From Siphonodentalium dalli (taxonomy: Eukaryota; Mollusca; Scaphopoda; Gadilida; Siphonodentaliidae): a stretch of DNA of 64,000 nucleotides. Numbering within the stretch: position 1 is the first letter of the stretch; each line of letters opens with the position of its first letter. The position numbers were made by a program, and so were the translations under genes. The stretch lies in the NCBI GenBank assembly GCA_032622095.1, contig CP136068.1, forward strand, positions 186,673,309 to 186,737,308. The letters run 5' to 3'. The notes beneath the pieces are model-generated. The model ran no database searches. It was given only the letters and a program-made list of their open reading frames with translations, and was not told the origin of the DNA. This document shows positions 54,751-64,000 of the stretch, one piece after another.

Positions 54751-57054
54751 GTCTAGTAGCTTGATAATATATTTAAACAAAACAGCAAAAAACAAATATT
54801 GAATTTATCAGCCGAGACAATCTTGCCGTCATTTTTGAGAAACCATGACGACGGTTCCCATACATGAGAAACCTTGACGTAGGTTCCCGCACATGAGGGT
54901 GGTCGGTTATCCATCGGCCGCCAAACACATGTTTTACTCATGTTAGTGTAATAGAGTGATCTTTTTTCGTATTTATTTATCGTCATTACTTCCATGCGTT
55001 GACAACCATACCTTGTTTGTAAACCAGTTTTTCGTTTTTATTTATCAGCATTATTTCCATGCGTAGGCGGCATACCTGGTTTGTAAGCCACGTTTTGATT
55101 GGTTGCTTTTGTATTTTGCTTCGAATATTTTGATAAATGATTGTTCGTTTTGTAATTATTATTGCATCAGCCATACTAACTCTTCCATACCCATTATGTT
55201 ATGAAACATGCTATTAAACTGGTGTTGGAATAACTCTGGCACAATCATAGGTTTGAATTCAAGGTGATGGGATTTGTAATTTCGCACAGCAATAGTGACA
55301 CCTGTTGAGAATACAGTTATCGTTCGTTCATTGGTAGAGTTATCGTGTGTTCATTGGTAGAGTTATCGTTCGTTCGTTGGCAGAGTTACTTTTCTTAGTC
55401 CGTGCGTGATCGTGAGCAGCCATTTTTCGCATGCTGTCTTGTGTTTGACACAACGTTAACAAGATATCTGGTTTCTTGTAGTTTCTTGAAGTTATACTTC
55501 AAGAAATAGGGTGGCGATGTTCATGTTTGAACCATGAAGGTTCAAGATGGCGAGTTATTGTCACATTGATGATGTAAGTTGAAAATGAGACATTTAGTCG
55601 TAATTTTGATGATTAATTGAAAGATCAATTTGGCTGAGATCAATTTAAGAGGAGAAAACATTTCTCTGGCTTCATAATGACTCTTCTAGTCTGAATACTG
55701 TTTTGCTGTGTCTTCTCTATTTTATTCTAAGAAACAGTGTTATGCTTGAAGCATAATTGTAGCATGAAATGTTAATTAGTTTAGATTTATTTGAACTTCC
55801 ACACTTGTATTTGGTTTATCTTTATTCCTTGCTATTGATAAATGGTTATTTATCAATGGTGATTTTGATAAATGGTGATTTATAAATGGTGATTAATGAA
55901 ATCCGGTATCTTTCCATTCTGGAGGATCCAGATGTTTCTGAAACTCAGTTTTCCACTTGGTTGATCTTTCCTGAAATGAAATTATGCTCAATAGATAGCA
56001 TAGTGCATTTATTATTAACTGATATCGTTAACTTTTAACCAGTAGAGCAAAATCATATTTTGTATATTTTATTATTTAATTTACAGAGCTGAGACATTTA
56101 TCATCTGATGTGCATCATGATTCGCAGACTGATTTAATTAAATGGTTTGAAGAACCCGTATCTATACATCCATATACCACCGGTTACATTATATTATTTT
56201 TACTTAACATAATTATGTTATAAAAATCAACCAAGAAACGACAATGAACGGTCCGAATAGCATACCACTTGACGAAAGTGAGGTTTCCATATATTCCGAT
56301 ACCACATATTTTCAATGCGTGACATTTCACTCATGTTTTTTTTTAAATATGCAAAACCCTTAAACTTTATGTTTGATATCACGTAAATGTCATATAAACG
56401 ACAACATACAAATAATCCGGGAAAAAGTAATACTGGACTCCGAAATACTACCTGACATCACAGGAGTTTTATAAAAGTTATCCGGACTTCGGATGACGTC
56501 ACGTAGTAATCCTAATCAAAGCGCAATAAATATATTGGCAATAAGTGAAATTGTAATGGGATATTGGACTAGATTACAGTCGTAAATGTCAAAACTTTCT
56601 ACTGAAATTTCGATGCTCCGGTTTGTCCACTACTGAACCCGTGGATCGACATGAGGGGTGAGATACCCAACCCGGTTGCCATGTCCCTGGGAAGATTGTG
56701 GACAAAAATAACCTGTTAATTTTAAATAACATGGAAGGTCTGCTGGTATATTATGACAAAAGTCCCAGTCTAATTTTTCCTCGTTCTCATACCATACACT
56801 TTGAAGTGGAATAGGATCGTAGGGTTGTTTAGTATATTTTTTAAACACAATTTAGAACGTACCCCCTCCCAGACAGTAGATATTTATAATGAACACAAGT
56901 AAGTAGAATTTAAACAGGTTGGGAAAATTGACTCCCAATGACTTAAATGATGACAATGTTCCAATATCATCATTATCCGTTGCAGGTAGCCGACTCCGTG
57001 CTACACTAAGCGCATGTCACATCACGGTTCGGCTCGTTTCTAATAATGACTCAC
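54751..57054. other. Lectin intron sequence, no further exon supported
   Basis: A 27-bp repeat (GTTATCGTTCGTTCATTGG TAGA type) occurs three times at 55316-55388. Minus-strand frames at 54753-54995, 54986-55174 and 56630-56848 lack domains and suitable splice context. Confidence 0.45.
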
Positions 57055-57231
57055 CACCTGGCATGATGGAAACAACTTCGTCCAAATCAGCTTGCGATTT
57101 CAGTAGAACAAGGTGTCCAGCAGGGTGATGTGTTTGACAGTCCAGCTGTGCCGCTTCAGTTGTCTTCGATGTGCCCACATACTTGAGACAAAATGTTCCA
57201 CTTGTTGACTTTGTGAAATCTGACGGACATC
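57055..57231 (-). CDS. C-type lectin domain gene, upstream exon
   Basis: A 177-nt exon encoding the first half of the domain: CPSDFTKSTSGTFCLKYVG, EAAQLDCQTHHPAGHLVLLK and SQADLDEVVSIMPGG. It has the N-terminal hairpin cysteines (CPSDF, TFC) and the helix cysteine (LDC), plus the GHLV-LKSQ segment of C-type lectins. The acceptor is ACAAAACACAG before 57231 and the donor GTGAGT at 57054-57049 (minus strand). Both ends are phase 1, as usual for extracellular modules. Joined with 52293-52528 it gives a complete six-cysteine, long-form domain. The exon encoding a signal peptide must lie upstream (beyond 57231), but I could not identify it. Confidence 0.85.
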
Positions 57232-59349
57232 CTGTGTTTTGTGTAAACAATATGTTATTCTCAATATGTGTGCACATACATAGATAATTTGAAATTCAAC
57301 ATGCATATGTGGCGTATCGGGGGAGGGGTACCTATATAAATGTACTAACTGACAAAATATATACCCCAATGCCACACGTGTAACTAACTGTTTCCCAATT
57401 TAGAAGTGGCAGCGTTATAGTTATACTGAGGAAGTGCCACAACATGGACCACTGGTCAACTCACTACATATAATTACCATATCATCAATATGCATAAGCC
57501 AGTCGGTAAGTATATCTGCATCTGTATCGGATTGGTAGCGATAGCTCATATTGTGATCGTTGACCTCGCTCACTACCTTACCTATCTACATATATGCTAG
57601 CTGGTAGGTACCTGTATACCCAAGTCTGTATCGGATTGGTAGCTGACACTGTGACCTCGTTCACGACCTGACCTGTATATCCATACCTGTATCTGATTGG
57701 TAGCGGTAGCTGATACTATCACCTTCGACATGGTTCACGACCTGACATTGCTGGTTATGGATAGGCTCGTCTGCATGCTATTAGCTGGACTGACAGTGAA
57801 GCACAACGACCAGATCTGACATCACAGAATGGATGAGTAACACGTCAACCAAGACATCTGGTGGTAAAGCGACATGATTGTCGACAGTGCATGGCTGGAT
57901 GACGACATCAGTATTCATAAGTGAGCTGATTGACGTAGTACATCTGGGCTGTCTATAGACCTGTCAGTACATGAGCGTTGCCAACTGGTGGACTGGATTA
58001 TAACCTACATTGTGTACATGATGAATACAGCACTAAAATACACAAATCAATCTGAATTGACAAGTCTAACAAGAGTAGAGACCAGTATAAAATGCTATAA
58101 TTTATTTACAATGACCAGAATAATATAATAGAATTAAAGCTATAAGGCAACAATATGAACAATATATACGCACTATCTTACGGGAATAGAGCAGTGATGG
58201 AATACTCGTAAATTATTTCAATTAGTGCGATTACTGCACGTATACAGCTAAAATTATTCCATAATCTACTCTATTTGTACCAACGACTACGTATGAAAAT
58301 ACGTATTTATATGACTGAACCTGAATATATTATAGTAAATGAGCTACCTGTGAGGAATAATAATAATATGACCTGGATAAACCTGTTATGTATATATGAT
58401 CGTAGAATGGTACTGCAGCATATACTGATACAGTATGGACGTGGTATGTGTACTGTGTGGTGGGTGCATTGCGTGCATGTGGGCTGACCTTCATACCTTG
58501 GCCTCAACCAAGTGTGGACATCTATGTGTCACCATGCAGCACTGGAAATGGTTCACCTGAGATGGGCGTACTACCGAGCATCGGCAAAGCAATCGACCAA
58601 GTGGTTGTATGGTTGGTTGATTTCGTTGGAATGTCCTTGTATGGTTGTTGACAAATTGACGCAAGTGTCTATGCCGAGAGAGAAAGTTGAAAGCCATCGA
58701 CGTTGGCGGTAGACTAGACACTGGCTCTATGACGCTCCGACGCTCTACTCTGTTCGCCGTCATGACGGCGTGCATAGTGTAATGACTTAACCACGATGGC
58801 GGTTGGTCTGAAACGAGGCCGTAAAATAGCATAGCAACACACAGCACGCGGCACGTTGGAATTCCGTTAATATTTACAATTATGAAAGTGTCAGATCAGC
58901 AAAGCGATTTGTGAAGTAAAACTGATCAAATAGTACGAATACGACGAATCGATATAAATCGCAATGAATAGTATGAAAGTCAAATTACGTAAACTAGGGC
59001 GAACGTGTAATTAGAAAGATTGTATAATTAGTTAACCCTCTCACGCAACACACATGTTACAAAATGTTAGCACGTGTGTCGCAGCACATATTATAATAGA
59101 AATTGATATGAGATTAAGCTGTCATATGGATGCTTATAATATATATTTTAAAATATACAACTTTCGGTAACCAAAATCGGTCGCGCTAAGTAAAAGCCAT
59201 TAAGAAAGTGTGAAGGGTACGTGTTGTGCTGTTTGGTGAGGCACGGGTCATTAAACAAACTGGGATATAGTACTTAACACAATGCCATGCGTGTATTAAT
59301 TTCAGTTACACACATATCCCCTGTGCTTATTTGGTAATTGAATAATTAG
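57232..59349. other. Upstream region of the lectin gene, first exon not found
   Basis: A tandem triplicate of about 80-110 bp (GTATC(G/T)GATTGGTAGC, TGTGACCTCG, ACGACCTGAC) lies at 57505-57745. A minus-strand frame at 58491-58847 opens with MLCVAMLFYGLVS, which resembles a short hydrophobic leader, but no phase-1 donor or lectin context supports it. Otherwise no gene is seen. Confidence 0.4.
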
Positions 59350-60430
59350 GGGATTGACCATTTGGAGTAACAGGAACGGAACGAGGAACAGGAACAACTT
59401 CCGAGTAACAAAATGACTATAGGGAGTAACAGGATTGAGGAACAGATAGAATTGCCTCTCTCCTTCATGAATATTTCAACATTTAAACACTCCTTTTGAA
59501 AACTAGGCGTACAATTGACAAGGAGCGTTGGGCGGTAAATCGGAAATTACCAAAATGTTAATTTTTCCGAGTAACAGGAATGAGGTATAGATATATAAAC
59601 TTAATTTTCTCACATTTTACGCAATAAAACAATATAAAAATGGTGACGTGGCTCGATGGCAACATTGCGGAACATTGGTTCCAAGGGGAGACATTGGTTC
59701 CAAGGGGAGACTATCCGCAATGTTGCCCTCGAGCCACGTCACCATTGTTTTTATTATACCGAATAACCATGTCATATCATCCGCGAATCGCTTCGATTTG
59801 ACACCGGCATCCATGATGTTACTCTGAAGAATGCGGAAGTCATCTGAATCGTGACAATTTGTGGTTTCCGGTTTGAATGTCTCGGTCAAAATACGTCATC
59901 AAATTTCGTTCGGGTGCTTCCGTGAACATGTTCGGGCTCTTTCGGTCGGAGCGGTCAACATTGCAAAAAATGGTGACCGGCAATGTTTCATGGGCGGGAA
60001 ACATTGCAAATTGTAAAATCACACCCTACGGGAGATTAACATAGGATTTTAATATGAGGTATAATAATACATGTTATACATCATTCGAAAGCATAGCCTC
60101 TCTCCTTCATTAATATTGCAACAGTTAAACACTACATTGAGAACTAAGCGTATAATTGGCCAAGAACGTCGAGCGGTTAATTAGCAAAACGAAAACAAAA
60201 AAATAGTAACAGGAATGAGGAACATATATATATAAGTTCAATTTGCTCGCATTTTACGAAATGCGACAAAAATTGTTATATATCACTCGAAAGCATAGCC
60301 TCACCCCTTCATTAATATTACAAAATATACACTACTTTTGAGAACTAGGCGTATAATTTGCAAGAAACGTCGAAATTAGCACCCCGAAAAACGTAACAGA
60401 TTCTTCGCAGAAAGTCGCAGATTTTTCACA
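59350..60430. repeat. Three diverged copies of a GAGTAACAGGAATGAGG unit
   Basis: Units near 59370-59640, 60050-60265 and 60270-60430 share AGTAACAGGAATGAGGAACA, TTCTC(A/G)CATTTTACGCAAT-like sequence, AGCATAGCCTC(A/T)C and AACTAGGCGTATAATT. No gene. Confidence 0.5.
59639..59746. repeat. Strong hairpin with a duplicated loop motif
   Basis: The arms AATGGTGACGTGGCTCGATG and CAACATTGCGGA pair with TCCGCAATGTTG and CCTCGAGCCACGTCACCATT (32-33 bp, about one mismatch). The loop holds two copies of ACATTGGTTCCAAGGGGAG. It lies inside the repeat block above. Confidence 0.8.
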
Positions 60431-62723
60431 AATTACGCAATATCATTGTCAAATATTTCCAGAAATGGGACGAGTATCATTCATGGTATTCATTGTTGGC
60501 ACATAGAATGCTTTTTATTTGACAAATTTTCGAAAAAGTCGGAAAAATGGTTGATATCTGTTTTGGGCGAAATGTAGCTGCCTCGAACAAATATATATAT
60601 ATATATAATATATGGCTCGGCCAATCAGAAAACTCATTACAGCCTTTAACAAACTCACATTACCACATGCAGCACGTGTTTATTGCGTGTGGATATATAT
60701 ACGATAATAGCATACTTCTAACGAGTTGAGATAAAACACATCTCAAAACACGCTATGCTATTGTTGTATTTATCCTATGCCACTATCATTTTTGGTCAAA
60801 TTAAGCAAATTGTATGACAGTTTTCAGACAAAAACAACCTACATTTTGGTCATTTCGAAGAACAATCCCCGATACGCATGAATACGCAGTTACAGTACAT
60901 GTGATGAGGTCGCGAAATTGTGGAACATTGGGGTGATTTGTCAGCAATAAACAAGATAGAAGTCCTGATGTAATATGAATCCGTGTACAGAAATCGGAAC
61001 TGTGAAATTCTGTCAATAAAATATCAATGTTCTCAAACAAAAAGCAAAGTCATTGAAACTGTTATAGTTCAGAATTCGCTAGATTGAAAATAACCATGCA
61101 AGTTCTGACAAAAGTGTACAGCGTAAATTTTGCAAATTTCGTGCGGTGCAAGCTGTCTAAAATGATAGGAACAGAATAGTGAAAGCTAAAATTTAATCCT
61201 ATTACGGACATGTAATCATGTTTCATCGAATAAGTAGCTACATTACAATTTTATTCAACTTGTATTCATTAATTTATTCGTTTAAACCATCCGAAACGCT
61301 GAAGTAGATATGACCCAATTTCGGGGTGAGAGTTTTTGTTGATACGTCGCCAAGGCAGCAACGTCGTGATGTGAAAGGTCACGTTGTGCATAGTCCTTTC
61401 TTGGAGTATAATACACATATGTAAGATATAGCTAAAATTTAATACACAGTATAACATCAAACCAGTATAGAATAAAAGGTTCATAACAAGCATGTCTGCA
61501 TTTATTAACATTCAAACTATATACATCGGTTCCCTCAATGTTATGTATATACACCGGTCTCCTTAAAGAATGCATCATACTCTCAAAATATGAAGGAGAC
61601 CTAAAAAAATGCATATCCCATAATGCTGACTCCTCGTTGGAATATATATAATTTACAGTCTGTTTGATGGACATAGTGATAATATTTGGAAGTGTATCTA
61701 TATTGCATCATAAATAAATGATATACATTATGGCCTCTTAATGCAGAATTCCGACCACAGTGCCCTTAAGGAAGAAAGCAGCATTATATATATAGCTTCC
61801 TGCCTGGCTACCCTTCGGCATACAGTTGCCAAATAGTATATTGTTTTCTCTATTTTGTTGTTAAATCTTCTTGTTAGTGAACTATAGTTCTTCACTCCGA
61901 AGATAACAATGTTCTGATATAATGGTAGTGACTGTGTTCCTTTAATAAGATCTTTAATACTTAGTCTGTCGCGAGTACAGTAAACGCATAACGCTCACTC
62001 ATTTGTGAACTTTCCACAATAAAAGATGTATTCTAGGGTCTCTGTCAGAACGAAAAATAATACCTAATCGTGGTAGAACAAGCTGAAACTAACTAATTTT
62101 GCAGAAGATATTGTTCACGAAAATGATAGTTAAAAATAACGGAATCGGTGGTGGTGACTATTGTCAAATCGACGAGGGACGATACCCACCACAGACTTGT
62201 TCCATAAATTAATGATGTTGGTATAGTGAGCTCTGTGGCAAAGTCCTAACTCATTTGCCAACATTGTTGGTGTTAAAAATACTACATCATATCATATATA
62301 TACTCGATAAGAAACAATTGTAGGTTAATTTGAATTTTCCGTCCATCTGGAGCCGAAACATTTTTGTTGAACAAATTTATTTTCACAAAAATTTATTTTC
62401 ACACATGATAATTAAAATGGATATTGCAATATTCCCAAATAGTTAAAACATATGGCGTAGCAGTTATCTGGCAAAGAAATTTACAAATGTTTTAAACAGT
62501 TTGCGAGTTACTGGATTTTAGCTACTCCTCCCCGAACACGTTTTTGTTCATCATATGGGGCAGTGTGAGCAGTGCTGACTTTGTAGTTGAGTGGTATTTT
62601 TTTTAAAAACAAAAACCGATCGAGCTCTGTGTGGTGAAAGTTACTTATACCAAAATTGTTCATGTAGGTATATCTCCTATGTTGTAAACTTCAGCTTACT
62701 CGCTGCTGTGAGAATAGATTTAC
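60431..62723. other. Gene-free DNA
   Basis: No domain-bearing exon, RNA gene or clear repeat is seen on either strand. Confidence 0.4.
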
Positions 62724-62885
62724 ACGCCACTGTAGATATACAGCTTCCTACTGCTGGTATACAGCTCCATACTGTGGGTATACAGCTTCCTACTGTGGGT
62801 ATACATATTCCTATTGTGGGTATGTAGCTTCCTACTGTTGGTATACAACTTCCTACTGTGGGTACACAGCTTCCTATTGGGTGTA
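62724..62885. repeat. 21-bp minisatellite, about seven to eight units
   Basis: Units read TACAGCTTCCTACTGTGGGTA. Because 21 is a multiple of three, both strands stay open and yield heptapeptide repeats (GIQLPTV on plus, PTVGSCI on minus). Neither strand has a credible gene start or flanking domain, so I treat it as a minisatellite. Confidence 0.8.
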
Positions 62886-63262
62886 TCCTATTGGGTATAG
62901 CTCTCTTTACACGCTGCTGGCTATATATTTCTGACACGGGTGTAAATATTTCAACGGCAACTCGGGAGTTAAACGTTTATACAATCAGTGGGATTACGTC
63001 GTAGATTACCTCTGTCGACGTCTGTCGAAAGGGCGCAACTTGAATAAACTACAAGGACGGACTTTCCTGTACCGTACACATAATTCTAAAACTGTCAACA
63101 TGCGCCACTTTGTCAATAATGGTAGTTCACTAATCGACACTAATCGTTATTTAAAGGTGTCGACTTCAGTGAGACGAGTTGACGTGTTATTTGTAGGTTG
63201 ATATATCGGGTCTTAATTTAATTGACGGGGAAATTGTCGTCTTTTTGCGTGGCATTCATGTG
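62886..63262. other. Gene-free DNA
   Basis: Nothing recognised between the minisatellite and the terminal satellite. Confidence 0.4.
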
Positions 63263-64000
63263 CTTATCAGAGGGCTACTCCAATTAGAAACATGAAAATA
63301 TTTCACCTATCCTTGTTAAAAAAGGGTTACAAAGTTACATTTGCAAGTCGTTTCAAAAATCCGACTTGTTTTTTGTTACATAGTTACAAATGGTTATCAG
63401 AGAAAAACTCCAATAAGAAAGATGAAAATATTTCACCCACCCATGCTTACAAAAGGTTAAAAAGTTACATTTGGAAGTCGTTTCAAAAATGCGACGTGTT
63501 TTTGTTACATAGTTACAAATGCTTATCAGAGAATAATCCAATTAGAAAAATGAAAATATTTCACATATATCCTTGTTAAAAAAGGGTTACAAAGTTATAT
63601 TTGAAAGTCGTTTAAAAAATCCGACGTGTTTTTGTTACATAGTTTCAAATGCTTATAAGAGAATAACTCCAACTAGAAAAATCTAAATATTTCACCCATC
63701 CTTGTTTAAAAATGGTTACAAAGTTACATTTGGAAGTCGTTTCAAAAATGCGACGTGTTTTCTGTCACATAGTTACAAATACTTATCAGAGAAAAACTGC
63801 AACTAGAAAAATGAAAATATTTCCTCCATCCTTGTTAAAAAGGGTCATAAAATTACATTTGGAGATCGTTTAAAAAATCCGACGTCTTTTTGTCACAAAG
63901 TTACCAATGCTTATCAAAATATAACTTCAACTAGAATCAAAATATTTCTCCTATCCTTGTTTTAAAAGGGTTATAAAGTTACATATGGAAGTCGTTTCGA
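63263..64000 (+). repeat. ~129-bp satellite, six units, continuing past the window
   Basis: Units start near 63263, 63393, 63521, 63651, 63781 and 63909, each with CTTATCAGAGAATAACTCCA, ATGAAAATATTTCACCCATC, GGGTTACAAAGTTACATTTG, GAAGTCGTTTCAAAAAT(C/G)C and TTTTTGTTACATAGTTAC. The array is cut by the window end, so its full length is unknown. Frames on both strands are repeat translations. Confidence 0.88.

Noticed and set aside
56630-56848. 72-codon minus-strand frame inside the lectin intron
   Set aside because: No lectin motif and no convincing splice sites; adding it would disrupt the phase-1 join between the two lectin exons.
58491-58847. Possible signal-peptide exon (MLCVAMLFYGLVS)
   Set aside because: A plausible hydrophobic start, but no phase-1 donor was found at a suitable distance and the rest of the frame is basic and unstructured.
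1-64000. tRNA, rRNA or other structured RNA genes
   Set aside because: I saw no convincing tRNA A/B box pair with a cloverleaf, nor rRNA sequence, but this was a reading by eye; a covariance-model scan would be needed to exclude them.

Overview
The window looks like repeat-rich, AT-rich DNA from an animal nuclear genome, most likely a marine invertebrate. The evidence is a spliced C-type lectin gene with phase-1 introns, two different non-LTR retrotransposons, many short inverted-repeat DNA elements, pearl/Helentron-like elements carrying ACGG/CTGT microsatellites, and many minisatellites. A mollusc or another lophotrochozoan fits best (frequent ACATGTA runs, pearl-like elements), but this is inference. 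There are no bacterial operons. Almost everything that reads as protein is transposon protein or a repeat artefact; the only host gene I can support is the lectin.

Layout: 1-7070 is gene-free apart from a pearl-like element (1566-2306) and GTACCGG hairpins. 7180-8110 is rich in AAGATGGC motifs. 8440-10015 holds two minisatellite arrays in opposite orientation, followed by a 28-bp minisatellite (10036-10480). 10860-24795 is a two-ORF LINE flanked by an identical 114-bp direct repeat. Its ORF2 is cut exactly inside the reverse transcriptase by a 6.9-kb insertion (15231-22113), itself a nest of fold-back and MITE-like elements plus a GATGGC satellite. 24818-28549 holds a 159-bp palindrome and a 1.8-kb fold-back element. 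28877-30436 has a 347-bp tandem duplication and a LINE tail. 31374-36264 is a decayed CR1/L2-like LINE on the minus strand. 36500-43370 contains palindrome-rich cryptic repeats, a second copy of a 5-bp-TSD MITE, and other inverted-repeat elements.

46690-52113 is the most striking region. It is a head-to-tail array in which each unit starts TCTCATATATATTTTGAAG and ends with a GC hairpin plus CTAG, as expected of Helitron-type rolling-circle elements, with no bases between units. Eight of the units form a higher-order pattern A-B-C-A, A-B-C-A. The array abuts the 3' end of the minus-strand lectin gene (last exon 52293-52528, poly(A) signals 52128-52149). The upstream lectin exon is at 57055-57231, and the intervening 4.5-kb intron carries 43-bp and ~50-bp minisatellites. 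The right end (57232-64000) is mostly gene-free, with minor repeats and a 129-bp satellite that runs off the window.

All coordinates, repeat counts and homologies come from reading by eye. No alignment or database search was run, so family names are assignments by motif only.
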